The notes beneath the pieces were generated by a model. It saw only the letters and a program-made list of their open reading frames with translations. It searched no databases and was not told the origin of the DNA. Both the position numbers and the translations under genes were made by a program. Shown here one piece after another: positions 45,546 to 57,790 of a stretch of DNA of 64,000 nt. Within the stretch, counting starts at the first letter, position 1. Each line of letters begins with the position of its first letter. Location of the stretch: assembly GCF_019320115.1 (NCBI RefSeq), contig NC_089598.1, forward strand, positions 86,815,560 through 86,879,559. Direction: 5' to 3'. This stretch comes from Miscanthus floridulus (taxonomy: Eukaryota > Streptophyta > Magnoliopsida > Poales > Poaceae).

Positions 45546-47624
45546 AGGGTCTCCCCCCAGCCTAGCCCAATCATTCATTCCCCATCTCATCATAGCATCG
45601 CGGGGGGCGAGACGACTTCATCCCCACGGCGATCTCCAACTCCTACACCGGCCCCATCGCCTCCACAATGATCTCCAACTCCTACACCGGCCCCACCGCT
45701 TCCACAACGATCTCCAACGCCTCCATGCCGGACTCCAACACCGACCTCATTGCCTCCACGCCGGTCTCCAACACCACCCCCACCCCCTCCACAGCAACGC
45801 ACTACAAAGACGTCTAAGGTCCCGGCGGCAAAGAAGACCCCGAAAAAAGAGTTATTTCTCAAGAAATACTTCCTAAAAAGACTGATGAGCAAATAGCAGC
45901 TGAAGAAGACAAAAAAGTGAAAGATTTTTTTATAGATATCCAAAAGCAGAGGCAAGCGAAGCTTAAGGAGAAGTCGTACTTTTACATACCACGAGATTAG
46001 CTGAGGCAGAAGGTCGAAGCTCACAAGAAAAAGATGCTTGAAGTTCGTAAGCCTCCGCCACTATCAGACTATGACCGCTCCCTCGTGAAGTCACATGATG
46101 CACATAAGAAAAGGAAAAGAGCATCAGGGAAGGATGTCCCACAGCTCGGACAACAGAAGCAACCAATGCAAAATCTTGTTGTTGCTAATGAATATGGTTC
46201 CAACATAGAAGTCTATCGACCAGACAACTCTGGAGAAGTGTCGGTTCAAGACCTTAATGCTTTTATTGAACTAACTGGTTTAACCTTGGATCAATTGATG
46301 GGCAAAGCTCCAATCCAGAACCTGGAAGTTGATACCTGGAAGACTTATAAATCTAGCAAAAGTCTGTACAACCCTGCGGCTCTGAATGAATTGGGTACGC
46401 AAATGTACTTGCTCAACAAGTGGTACATGTAGGCGTGTGGCAGGGGTGAGCAGTGGATCTTTGTCAGATTTAGAGACCATCATTATTTCCGTGGCGATGA
46501 CATCTTACATATTAGTTTCGAAGAATTGCATCAACTATACCACTTGGACGCTCTGGACAAATCAATCATTAGCTCCTTTTGTTTGTAAGTGATTCTTACT
46601 TTTATTTAATAAACTCACTTCCATGCGTACGTGTATAGAATTATCCTCACATGTAACTTATATTTATAGACACATTCCAGATGTCAGAGCTCCAAAGAAT
46701 ACAAGACACCAGTGTTGGCTTCATTGATCCTTATATCGTATTCAAAACTGATATTATTGTCAAGGAGCACTGGGTATCTGAAGCACAGACGAATATCATG
46801 AAGTTCTTCATGAAGCAGCACGACAAGACAACAATACTTTTCCTGTACAACTTTGAGTAAGTGTTAATAATAATGTAGTCTACACATTTTATGTAATATC
46901 AATACAACTTATATGCATGTGTGTGTGTGTATAAACCAATGCAGGTTTCACTGGATACTCATTGTCATTGAGTTAAACTCAAGTCGGTTAGTAATCTTGG
47001 ACTCATTGAGAAAAGAGCGGGCACTATACCAAGATATGATAGACATTATCCAGGGGTAATTTCGATCTCTCACGTACAACTATTATTGAATAGACTTTGC
47101 CATAATTTATTAACGATCGTACATTATTGGTCGCACAGGGTTTGGAAAGAGTTTATTCGGCAACACCGCAAGGATTGCAAGGCACCACTTAATGTAGTTA
47201 AAATACCAGTAAGTTGTACTATATATACTTTCCCACATGTTTAATTACTATCTCGTACTTCAATTTACGTGTGAGATGATAAGAATAATCTTCTTCTCAT
47301 ACAGTGGTGTTTGCGGCAGCAACCAGGTAATAACTTGTGTGGATACTACGTTTGTGAATTTATCACTACACACATAAGAAGAACTCCTAAAGATGTCCTC
47401 AGAGTACGTATATATCAATTTTTTATTTATTTTTAAATGAATATATATATATGTATTAATACTTTTCCTTTTATTTTAAATGCAAGACTGAATGGTTGAA
47501 ACGAAGGGTCATGCAAAAAGACCATCTGAAAGCAGTTCAAGAGTCAATAGCAGGATATCTTCTAGAAAAAGTGCTAAATCCCAACGGCGAGTTCTACTTT
47601 GATCCTAAGGAACTAATGATGTAA
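45546..47624 (+). pseudogene. Ulp1-type cysteine protease (C48) part of the second gene of CACTA B
   Basis: A Pro/Thr-rich linker (SPTPTPAP repeats, 45620-45800) and a Lys-rich stretch lead to exons 46681-46856, 46945-47055, 47139-47208, 47305-47403 and 47487-47624 with good GT-AG borders. They encode the protease fold: catalytic His in FHWILIVIEL (about 46948), Asp in VILDS, oxyanion Gln in RQQPGNN and catalytic Cys (47338-47340) in NLCGYYVCEF. The triad is complete, unlike in element A. The tail ends KVLNPNGEFYFDPKELMM. Upstream, in-frame TAG codons at about 45998 and 46430-46432 interrupt the link to the TNPA part. Ulp1-type enzymes remove SUMO-like tags; why CACTA elements carry one is not known. 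Confidence 0.85.
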
Positions 47625-47879
47625 ATTAAATGTTTATTGATATCGTTATTTTCGAGAACAAGATTATGAAAGTGTTGTATATATACATATATATCTATAA
47701 TATATATAGTTTCATACTTTATTCGAATATAATAATGCTTGAGATGAGAATTAGATGTAATTATATGTGTGCGTGTATTTATATTAGCAGTGTAGAATAC
47801 GTACATAAAAACATATTATATATTAAACAAATATGTGTAACTGAACTGAAAACAAATTAAACAAAAAAAAAGAAAAAGA
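47625..47879. other. 3' region of the CACTA B second gene
   Basis: AT-rich with TATATATA runs, no gene. Probably holds the polyadenylation region. Confidence 0.5.
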
Positions 47880-48124
47880 AAAGGAACCTTTAGTCCCGGT
47901 TGGGGTTACCAACCGGGACTAAAGGGTGCGGCCATGTTTGCTCGGCTAGAGGGCCTTTAGTCCTGGTTGGTAACACCAACCGGGACTAAAGGTCCCTCTT
48001 TAGTCCCGGCTCGATGACCCGGGACTGAAGGTTCCACCTTTAGTCCCGGGATCGTTGTCCTGGCGTGGTAACCAGGACTAAAGGCCGTTACCGCCTGGGA
48101 CAACAAGTCCATCCTGTAGTAGTG
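47880..48124. repeat. Right subterminal array of CACTA B
   Basis: CCTTTAGTCCCGGTTGG and CCAACCGGGACTAAAGG in inverted pairs, ending at the CCTGTAGTAGTG terminus. Confidence 0.85.
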
Positions 48125-50113
48125 AGGTTCTTCGAGAATCTGCTCACCATCGCAACCCCTGGCTACGTCGATGTCACCGGCGTGGAGCGTGAGTCTCGTA
48201 GGTTCTAGAACACGATCTGTGGCACCACGTCGCCATACCCAGCATCCCAGAACTTGCGGTTGATGGCCTCATAGTCAGTCTCCCACCGGTTCGCCGAAGC
48301 CTCGTCGAACTCCATGTCGCTCAAGACGAATACAGTCCTGATCATCTTCTCCCGTGCCAGCCGAGCGTCCACCGCCGTGCGGAGGATGCGATCGAACACC
48401 ACTTGGAAGTCGGTGTTGCCTCCCTAATCCATTCTTTCAACGAAACTATACTTGTCCTTGAGGGTTTTCCCCTTGACCATGTGGATTTCTGGGCGGCGGC
48501 TGAACGTGATCACCCTGCCCACCCACGGTTCCTCGCTGAGCTCCGAGATGAGCAAGCCTAGGGCGATGCAAACCTCCATCGGGTACACCCATGCTACCGG
48601 ACACATCGCAGACGGCGATGCAGTTGCTCAGTGATCCCTTCTTGCGGAGGTCGTCCACCATGCGGCGCCACTGCAGCTCCAACACGGCATCAGCCTCGCC
48701 ATGGTAGACCGCGGCCGCGATCTTGGCCTTCCCCGCCTCCACGTCTTCCAGGTACTTGCCGAAGCGCGCCTCGTCATGCTTCTTGAACAGGGACTTGTAG
48801 CGCCTCATGGCCACGGATGCCACACGGGTGTAGGGGAGCTCGGACCACCTCTGGGCGCTCATTTACACCTCGGGGACCTTGAGGACCTTCCACAGCGGCA
48901 CCAACACATCGCGGCGGAGATGATGGAGCAGCTGTAGGCGTAGTGCTCCTCCGAAAGGTCGGCGTAGTTGGGGTTGGAGTCGCGCGGGAAGAGGCGGCAT
49001 GTGATGGCCTTGCAGAGCAGTGTCGTCCGGTCGAACGACGAGCCTGGCGTGGGGCACCACTTGGCGGCGAGCCCGATCTTCTTCTTCTTGCCACCGGGGG
49101 CGAGCTGCTTGAGGTTAGAGGCGAGGAGGTCGGCGAAGAACTTGGCGACGCAGTCGAACATGAAGCGGTAGGTGCGATCGCTGTAGTACGTCTCCAGCGC
49201 CTTCACGGCGAGCCTGGCCACCTTGGGCACCTTCTTCTTGGCCTTCTTCTTCGTGGCGGCCTCCTCCTGCGGTTGTGGTGGCGCAGATGCCTCCTGAGGC
49301 GCCTTGGGTTTCTGCTCCACCTCCATCGCCTCACGTTTAGGTTCCTGCTCCACCTCCATCGCCTGATCAGGCTCCTCCGCGTCCACCGAGGCCACGGCCG
49401 CCGCTTTTCTGCTTCGCTTGGGCTTGGACTTGGTCCTTGCGAGTGTGGCGGTGAAGTAGTCGGTGAGCGTGGGCTTGCTTGGGATCATGGTGGTGGCTAC
49501 GATGGTGAAGTAGTCGGCCAGCTTCGCGACGCGAACCTTCATGGCCCTGCACGCCTTATCGGCGTCCGCCTTGGCCTTGGCGACCTTGCGGATGTCAGGC
49601 CCATGGATGAGGTAGTACAGCAGCTCGAGGAAGTCCTTGAGGTAGCCGAACTTGACGAGCGCGGGGATGTTGCAGGCGAGCGTGCGTGGGTGGTGCTCGT
49701 GCACCCAGAGCGTGACGGCGTAGAAGCCATCCTTGTCGGATTTGCCCGTGCCACGGTCGCCGTGGAGGTTGGCGACGAGCTTGAGCACGGTGAGCGCGTC
49801 GCGGTCCCAGGCAGCGGCGAGGAGCGCGCACGTGGGCGGGCGGCGTGTCGGGGACCACCTAGAAGAAGAGGTCAAGGCAGGGGTTCCCGGAGCTAGCGTA
49901 GGTGGCAGAATTGTTCTCGGTGCGCGCCTTGCGCTGCGGCTCAGCGCCCGTGGCCTTGGCGTCGGGGTCGGGTGCGTTGAAGCCGGCATCGAGGAGGTCG
50001 AGGAAGGGGTGAGAGGCGGGGGCCTCGGCGACGGCGATGGCCGAGGGCGTTGGGCATGCCCTGTGGATGGCGGGTGGGCCGAGGACACAGGGGCCATGGT
50101 GGAGTCGATGCAA
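48125..50113 (-). pseudogene. DUF2828 protein gene, broken and split by CACTA B
   Basis: The main open frame covers about 49850-48920: ALLAAAWDRDALTVLKLVAN, GTGKSDKDGFYAVTLWVHEH, FGYLKDFLELLYYLIHG, a Lys/Glu-rich insert, then KKIGLAAKWCPTPGSSFDR. Next come WSELPYTRVASVAMRRYKSL, the metal-site-like CDVSGSM (a vWA MIDAS motif, DxSxS) and TVFVLSDMEFDEA. DUF2828 proteins are plant and giant-virus proteins of unknown role with a vWA-like C-terminal half. Defects: TAG for Gln at 49859-49861 and a frameshift near 49850; a frameshift near 48910; TAA at 48863-48865; a frameshift near 48590; TAG for Trp at 48424-48426 and 48205-48207; TAG for Gln at 48163-48165; and the CACTA insertion. The last 34 codons are at 35820-35925. 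The family is normally about 600-650 residues and intronless. Confidence 0.85.
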
Positions 50114-50417
50114 TTGAATAGAAGCGATTAGGGTTTAGGGATGGATGGATGGATTGGTTCGTTCGATCTGGATGGGAATTGCGCTGCGATGCGACGTGGT
50201 CGGGTGCCCTTTTTTTAATTAAACGTACCTGTATTACTGGATAAGGAAAACGTACAAATATGCATATAAATATAGATATGCTCGAGGAGGATACTTGGAC
50301 AGCTCTCCCAGCCATCTTACACAAAGGCCCCTAAAAAGGTACAAAATACATTGAGGTCCTAGGACCCTGTGCTTTCCGAGAATGCCAGAAGTCTCCACCG
50401 ACCGCCATCATCGATCC
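50114..50417 (-). other. 5' flank of the DUF2828 gene
   Basis: Upstream of the start region at 50113, up to the copia LTR. About 300 bp of presumed promoter and leader remain. No clear TATA box found. Confidence 0.4.
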
Positions 50418-51873
50418 TGAAAGCATCTAGGCCCCTAGCTGGATTTCGGTGATTAATGACAATATGTGATTACTGTGACTAAGGTGTGTTTTGCAGATAC
50501 AATGAAGTTAGGTCATGGTAATGACAATTGATTGGGCAATCATGGTTGTCATGCCCCTACGATGGAAATCGTTTTGGTTTTCAAAGGATGGACGACAAGG
50601 TTAAGGATGGACTAGTTCTAAGTGTCGTTTGGAGTTGAAGAGACACTTAGAGTAGTTTAGGACTTTGTTTTTTTTCCTTTGGCCTACTATAAAGGGGGGT
50701 ATGGACGGGTAGCTTGACCTAGGTGAGTCTAGTGGGTTAGGTGTGGTGCACACTTGTCAAATCTAGCACTAGGTAGCTCCTAAAAAGCCCTTAGATCAAT
50801 TGGAGCAAACTTCATTCACATATGATTGCGAGATGGAAGTGAATGGAGGGTCAAATGCTGACTGGACGCTGGTTCCGGTGTGACCGGACGTTGGCACAGA
50901 GTCCAGTCAGTTCATTTGATCAAGGTGAAATCATCTAGCGTGAACGGACGCTGAGAGGTGAGTGACCGGACGCTGGGTGCTAGTGTCCGCTCGACTCCCG
51001 TAAGGTTCTAGAGAGGGAAAATCGTGACCGGACGCGTCCGATCACAACTTAAACACTGGGTTTCAGGGAGAACTGACCGGAGCGTCCGGTCAACTTGACC
51101 GGAGCGTTCGGTCACCCCACAGAGGCACATAACAGTTCATTTTGAATGAGGGGTTATAAATACTTCCTCTATTCACTCAAGGGATCACTTTTGCTCATTC
51201 CAATAGCTGAGAAACATCCTTGAGAGTGCCAAGAAGAGCAAGGTCCTAGTGAGGTGATTGAGATTTGAGAATCCAAGAGTGATACCTCATTAGTGAAAGC
51301 AAAAGTAGCAAAGTATGCATCCACCCTTCTCATTAGGCTTGTCGTGGTCAAGTGAGAGTTCGTGCTTATTACTCTTGGTGATTGCCATCACCTAGACGGC
51401 TTGGTGGTGATTGGGAGCTTGGTGATCATCCGGCGGAGCTTGTGGATAACCCAATTCAAGTTGTGAGCGGTTGTGGGTGATTCACCGCGATGGAGTGTCA
51501 AAGAATCAACCCGTAGAGAACACTTGATCCTTGCATGGATCAAGGGGGAGCTACACCCTTGTGCGGGTGCTCCAACGAGGACTAGTGAGGAGTGGCGACT
51601 CTTTGATACATCGACAAAACATCACCGCGTTCCTCTTTCTCTCTTTACTTTGAGCATTTACTTTGAGAAATTCAATTCTTGTCTTTACATTCATAGAATT
51701 GTCGTGCTAGAGTAGGATTGGAACTTAGGTTACAAGACTTTTTGTGCGGTAGAACATTAGAAACACTTTCTAGGCACAAGGGGTGAAGTTGGGCTAACCA
51801 TAGGGTTTAATTATTGCAAAGAAATTTAGAATTAGCCCAATTCACTCCCCTCTTGGGCATCTTGATCCTTTCA
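50418..51873 (+). repeat. 5' LTR of the copia element
   Basis: Starts TGAAAGCATCTAGG and ends GATCCTTTCA just before the primer binding site. Between 50860 and 51115 there is a cluster of GACCGGACGC / GCGTCCGGTC-type repeats, followed by a TATA box (51154-51162). Confidence 0.75.
51154..51162 (+). promoter_or_regulatory. LTR TATA box
   Basis: TTATAAATA about 25-30 bp before the likely start of retroelement RNA, directly after the CCGGACGC repeat cluster. Confidence 0.55.
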
Positions 51874-51874
51874 A

Positions 51875-51887
51875 TTGGTATCGGAGC
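51875..51887 (+). other. Primer binding site (initiator Met tRNA)
   Basis: TTGGTATCGGAGC follows the LTR end after one base and matches the plant iMet primer site TGGTATCAGAGC with one change. Confidence 0.8.
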
Positions 51888-51926
51888 CTCGTGCTCACGT
51901 ATTTAGGCTTAACCGCCTAGAGAAAG

Positions 51927-54334
51927 ATGTCTCACGGGGATAGTCGTCCTCCTATCTTTGAGGGGTTTGATTTTCCATATTGTAAAATCTACATGGAGGC
52001 ATATTTAGAAGCTCTAGATGTTGGAATACTTAGAGCCGCCTCACAAGGCTTCCCAAAACCTCAGGATGCTACACACCTACAAGGCGATGAGGTGAATTAT
52101 GAAAAATGGAATGCAAAGGCTCGAAACACCATCTTTAGAGGCCTTTGCAAAGATGTGTTTAACCGGGTGAGGAACCACAAAGACGCCCATGCACTATGGT
52201 CGGATATTTGTGCGCTCCATGAGGGAACTAAGAGCGAGCGTGAGGAACGATATCATCTTGTTATGAAAAAGCTAAATTCATTTGAGATGCTTCCCAAAGA
52301 GAGTGCTAATAAAATGTACTCACGCTTGAATGTTCTTATAGAGGAAGTCAATGGGCTTGGACTTACTCAAATGCAACCATCCGATGTTGTAAGAAAGATC
52401 TTGAGTGTCCTCCTCATTGATAAATATGGGCATATTATGACCGTGCTTCATCAATGTTATCTTTCCACCGCTACACCAACACAAATCTTGGAAAAGATCA
52501 ATGTTCATGAGATGTACATGCACATCACACCACAAGATGGCTCATCCTCTACTAAGAAGAAAGAAAAAGACTTAGCATTCAAAGCTAGCCAAGAGAAGGA
52601 CAAATCAAGAATTGAGTATGAAAGCTCAAGTGATGATGAAGTAGATGATGCAAGTCTTGCTCTCATGGTGAGAAGAACCGCCAAGATGCTAAAGAAGCTC
52701 AACAAGAGTGGCATCAAGTTTGACGAGAAGAAAAAGAAGTTCATCACTAGCTCTAGAAGGAAGCCAATCTCGGAGATGGATTGCTACAATTGTGGAGAAC
52801 TTGGTCATCTAGCACACTAATGCACAAAGCCCAAGAAAGAAAAGTACAAGAACAAGTACAAGGGCAAGAAAGATGACTCAAGTAATGAAGAAGAAGATGA
52901 GAATAAAAAAACAAGCCATACAGGAAGAAGGATGGCAAGAAGGAATTCCACAAGAAGAAGAAAAGTGGGAAGGCATACATCGTCGGTGATTGGCTCACGG
53001 ACATTGATTCATCAAGTTGCTCATTCGATGATGATAGTGATAATGAGAAGGTGGCCACCATTGTGATTGACTCTTCATCATCTTCACCAACACCACCACT
53101 ATCATCCTCTACACACCTATGCCTTATGGCCAAGGGTGAACGAAAGGTATCAAATGATGATGATAGTAGTAGTGATGATCATGCTAACAATGATGATTGT
53201 GATAGTGATAGTGATGATGATGAATTTGAATCACCTTCATATGATGAACTTGTCAAATTGCTAAACAAATATACTAGAATCATTAGAAAGACTAGAGCTA
53301 AGAATGACAAGCTAGAAGCTAAGAATGATTCTCTTTTAGCTAAATGTGATATAGCTGAAAAGGCTAGTGTTGAGCTTAGAGAAGCAAATGATGATATATC
53401 ATCCAAACTCAAGGAGCTCAAATCTTCTAAGAAAGAGCTTAAAGAAAAACATGATAAACTTGAGAGGATACATAATGAGCTCATCACTAGCCATAATATG
53501 CTAAAAGATGAATATATAACTCTCAAGATTAATCATGATAATCTTGTCATTGCTCAAGAATATTTATCCAATGAGCCACATGATGCTACTAACGATGTTG
53601 TTAAGATTGATATAGCTACATCATGTGATAATTTGATCATTGAGAGCATTGAGCAAAGTTCTAGTAGCAAGGGCAAGCAAGTGGTTGAGACCAATAATTA
53701 TGATGAGTATGTCAAGTTCAAGAATGATAATGAAAAGCTCAAGAAAGATCTTGAAGAGCTCAAAACCACCAACACGATAGTGCTAGAAACTCTTGATTAT
53801 GATGGTGATTTGATTCTATAGAATGAGAAGCTCAAAGAAGAGAACAAGAAGCTCAAGGAAGAGAAAAATAATGATGCACTCAAGGAAGAGAACAAGAAGC
53901 TCAAGTTGGAAAAAGAGCATCTTAAGATTGAATTGAGCAAGTTCACAAGAGGCAAGCATCTTCAAAATGAGCTACTAATGAACACTATCATGAAGATGGA
54001 TAGAAGTGGCATTGGGTACTTGGCAAACCAAGAGAAGAAGGCTCAAGCTCAACAACAACACAAGTCAAAGCCAAAGCCAAAGAGATGTTTTGAGTATGGA
54101 CAAGAAGGCCACTTTGCCCATGAGTGTCAAACTCCACCACCACAACCCTTGCCCAAGCATGCTAGACCCTTTGCTTTTAATGCTCATTACATGCTTAGAA
54201 AGAACTCTAGTGGAAAGATGAAAGTCATGTTCTTAGAACCTCCAAACAAGAATAGGCCTAAGAAAATTTGGGTTGCAAATTCACTTGTTGAGAAGGTGAA
54301 GGGCTCTCAACAAGTTTGGGTTCCTAAAGCTTGA
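51927..54334 (+). pseudogene. Copia gag with two zinc knuckles
   Basis: The start MSHGDSRPPIFEGFDF is followed by the plant copia gag core (UBN2 type) to about residue 200. A CCHC knuckle lies at 52782-52823 (CYNCGELGHLAH, with TAA at 52818-52820 just before the last Cys). A frameshift falls at the A-run near 52905-52911. The other frame continues with an acidic, Ser/Asp-rich segment, a long coiled coil (53240-53950) and a second knuckle reading CFEYGQEGHFAHEC, in which one Cys has become Tyr. A TAG at 53819-53821 interrupts it, probably a Gln codon. It ends VPKA at 54334. Gag forms the virus-like particle of the element. Pol is read in another frame after this point. Confidence 0.85.
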
Positions 54335-54380
54335 TCTCTTGTGTGTAGGTGAACTACAAGACTGGTGGAAGTCATTGGGT

Positions 54381-57300
54381 AATTGATAGTGGGTGCTAGG
54401 GATGAAAACGGATCAGATACGGACGGATATCACCGATATTACATTTGTTTTCATATTTTTGTCCGGATTCGGATTCGAATACGGATAGTGTCAACTATGT
54501 CGGATAGGATACGATTAGATATCGACATCATAAATATGCGATTTGAGTATTTGGATACGGATATGGTATCGGATGTTGGATATCCGGACTCGGATACGGA
54601 CAGATCTCAACCCCTCTAAATGGATTCGGTTTCGAACACGGTCGGAAAATATCCATACCATTTTCATCCCTAGTGGGTGCACACAACATATGACCGGTGA
54701 TCCTCGTATGTTCATCTCACTAGATGAAGAAGTGGATGGACAAGAAAGAATCATATTTGGAGATAATTCAAAGAGAAAAGTCAAAGGATTGGTCAAAGTG
54801 GCAACATCAAATGATCATTCAATCTCAAATGTACTATATTTTGCTTCATTGAGCTTCAACTTGCTATCCGTTGGACAATTGTGTGATCTTGGCTTCCAAT
54901 GCTTATTTACCGAGAAGAAAGTTGTTGTATCTAAGAAGGGTGATGATCAAGTGATATTCAAAGGATTTAGATACAACAACCTATATTTAGTGGATTTCAC
55001 CTCCGAAGATGCTAACTTGAAGACATGCCTATTCACCAAAACGACACTTGAGTGGCTATGGCATAGAAGACTTGCTTATGTTAGGATGAGCTCACTCAAG
55101 AAGCTAATGAAGAATGATTTGGTGAGAGGGTTGAAGGATGTGAAGTTTGAAAAGGACAAGCTTTGTAGTGCATGTCAAGCCAGCAAGCAAGTTGCAAATA
55201 CTCATCCAACAAAAGCTTTCATGTCAACCACAAGAGTGCTAGAACTCCTTCACATGGACTTATTTGGACCTACAACATACAAGAGTTTGAGAGGAAATCT
55301 TTATTGTTTTGTGATTGTTGATGACTATTCAAGATACACATGGGTATTCTTCCTTTATGACAAATCCGAAGTTGCATCATGCTTCAAGAAGTTTGCCAAG
55401 AGAGCACAAAATGAGTTTGAAGTGAAGCTCAAGAAGATTAGGAGTGACAACGGTAAATAATTTGACAACACAAACATAGAAGCCTATTGTCATGAAGTTG
55501 GAATCAAGCATGACGTCTCCACAACATATACTCAACAAAATGGTGTAGTTGAGAGAAAGAACCGGACATTGATCACTCTTGCAAGAACAATGTTTGATGA
55601 GTACAATACTCCCGAAGCTCTATGGGCGGAAGCTATCAACACCGCTTGCTATGCATCCAACCGCCTATTCCTTCAAAAGTTTTTTGGCAAGATACCTTAT
55701 GAGTTGCTCAATGGGAAGAAGCCAGACGTCTCCTTTAGGGTGTTTGGTTGCAAATGCTACATCTACAAGAAGTGGCAACACCTAGAAAAGTTTCAAAGAC
55801 GTTGTGATATTAGTTTTCTTATTGGTTACTCATCAAAGTCCAAAGCATATAGAGTATTTAATCAAGCCACTGGCTTGGTTGAAGAAACATATGATGTGGA
55901 ATTTGATGAATCTAATGGCTCCCAAGGAGCACATGAGAATCTTGATGATGTAGGTGATGAACCATTAAGGGAGGCCATGAAGAATATTTCAGTTGGAGAC
56001 ATCAAGCCTAATGATGATGAAGATGATGTACAAGTGATCAATCCACCTTCTTCATCAAGTGTGCCACAAGATGGTGAAAAAGATGGGAGAGTATAAAATG
56101 AAGACACTCATGTCTCCCATGAGCAAATGGTGGTACAAGCACAAGATGCTGATGCTCCACAACCTCCCCCTCAAGTGGTTGATAGAAGAAATTCACCTCT
56201 ACTACAAGCACATCCACAAGATCTCATCATAGGGAGTCCATCAAAGGGAGTAATGACTCGCTCTCAAAAGCTTGTTTCGTTTATTGAACATCACTCTTTT
56301 GTCTCTTGTTTTGAACCTACTAAGGTAGAAGAAGCTCTTCAAGATCCGGATTGGATAAATGCCATGCATGAAGAGTTGAACAACTTCACCCGTAATGAAG
56401 TTTGGACTCTTGAAGAGTGACCACAAGGCATAAGAGTCATTGGAACAAAGTGGGTATTCCGCAACAAGCAAGATGATCAAGGCGTTGTTGTGAGGAACAA
56501 GGCAAGACTAGTTGCAAAGGGGTTCTCTCAAGTTGAAGGGTTAGATTTTGGAGAGACCTTTGCACCGGTTGCAAGACTAGAAGTCATTCGTATCCTCATT
56601 GCATATGCATCACATCATGAAATTAAATTATATCAAATGGATGTAAAAAGTGCATTTTCAAATGACTTTATTAATGAACTAGTCTATGTTGATCAACCTT
56701 CCGGGTTTGAAGACCCTAGATATCCTAATCATGTTTATAGGTTGTCCAAGGCGTTATATGGGCTTAAGCAAGCCCCAAGAGCTTGGTATGAGCACCTTTG
56801 GGACTTCCTCATTGAGAAGGGCTTCACCATTGGGAAGGTCAACACCACACTATTCACCAAGAAGCTTGATGGACATATCTTCATTTGTCTAGTATATGTG
56901 GATGATATCATCTTTGGATCATCAAATGAAGATTCTTGCAAAGAGTTTGGTGAATTGATGTCGAAGGAGTTCGAGATGTCAATGATTGGAGTGCTTACAT
57001 TCTTTCTTGGTTTTCAAGTCAAGCAAATGAGAGAAGGGATTTTCATCTCTCAAGATAAATATACAAATGATCTTCTCAAGAGATTCAAGATGGATGAATG
57101 TAAGCCAATCAAAACACTAATGCCAACTAATGGACATCTCGACCTAGATGAGGGAGGTAACATGGTTGATCAAACTCTCTACCGCTCTATGATTGGTAGC
57201 TTGTTATATTTAACCGCATCTAGGCCTAACATTATGTTTAGTGTGTGTATGTGTGCTGGATTTCAAGCTAATCCTAAGGAAACTCATTTGATTGCCATAA

Positions 57301-57790
57301 AAAGAATCCTTTGGTATCTTAAGCACACACCAAGCATTGGCCTTTGGTATCCTAAAGGAGCTATATTTGAATTAGTTGGCTATTCCGATTCAGATTATGC
57401 CGGTTGCAAAGTTGATAGAAAAAGCACATCCGAAGGGTGCCATTTGCTTGGTAGATCACTTGTGTCTTGGTCCTCCAAGAAACAAAATAGTGTGGCTTTG
57501 TCCACCGCCGAAGTGGAATACATTGTTGTGGGTGCTTGTTGTACACAACTTTGCTAGACTATGGTGTAGTTCTAGAAAAAGTACCTCTTTTGTGTGACAA
57601 TGAAAGTGCGGTAAAACTTGCAAATAATCTGGTTCAACACTCTCACACCAAGCACATAGATATGCGCCATCACTTTCTTAGAGTTCATGTTGCAAAGAAT
57701 GATATATCACTAGAAGGTGTAAGGACCGAGGATCAATTGGCAGATATCTTCACTAAACCGCTAGATGAGGCGACTTTTTGTCGATTGTGA
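54381..57790 (+). pseudogene. Copia pol: protease, integrase, RT, RNase H
   Basis: Protease: the DSG triad Asp lies just before the MITE, with TQHMTGDP just after it. Integrase: WHRRLAYV (the second His of the HHCC finger is Tyr), CSACQASK, MDLFGP, RSDNGK and ENG-type VVERKNRTL. RT: QMDVKSAFSN and YVDDIIFGSSN with the catalytic DD. RNase H: SDSDYAGCKVDRKST and TKHIDMRHHF. Stops are at 55458-55460, 56094-56096 and 56418-56420; a short deletion near 57545 shifts the frame into a second frame ending at 57790. With the MITE included no continuous protein can be made. Domain order (integrase before RT) fixes the Ty1/copia assignment. Confidence 0.9.
54397..54672. mobile_element. 276-bp hAT-type MITE inside the copia protease
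   Basis: Terminal inverted repeats TAGGGATGAAAACGG / inverse TAGGGATGAAAATGG. An 8-bp target duplication GTGGGTGC lies at 54389-54396 and 54673-54680. Eight-base duplications are characteristic of hAT transposition. The interior is rich in CGGATA / TATCCG segments. It interrupts the protease motif between DSGC and TQHMTG. Confidence 0.93.

Larger units (their letters stand above)
35926..48124 (+). mobile_element. CACTA element B, 12.2 kb, inserted in a DUF2828 gene
   Basis: The left end is CACTCTTAGAGAAC, the right end the inverse of CACTACTACAGGATGG. The target duplication AGG lies at 35923-35925 and 48125-48127. Removing the element and one AGG rejoins a coding frame, strong support for the boundaries. 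The subterminal motif is TTTAGTCCCGG in palindromes. On the plus strand it carries a GRF zinc-finger gene, a TNP2-like transposase, and a TNPA-like gene fused to an Ulp1-type protease. The left terminus looks degenerate compared with the right. Both transposase genes contain stops. Confidence 0.93.

Noticed and set aside
48943..49896. Plus-strand frame of 317 codons
   Set aside because: It is antisense to the GC-rich DUF2828 gene, whose family motifs are on the minus strand.
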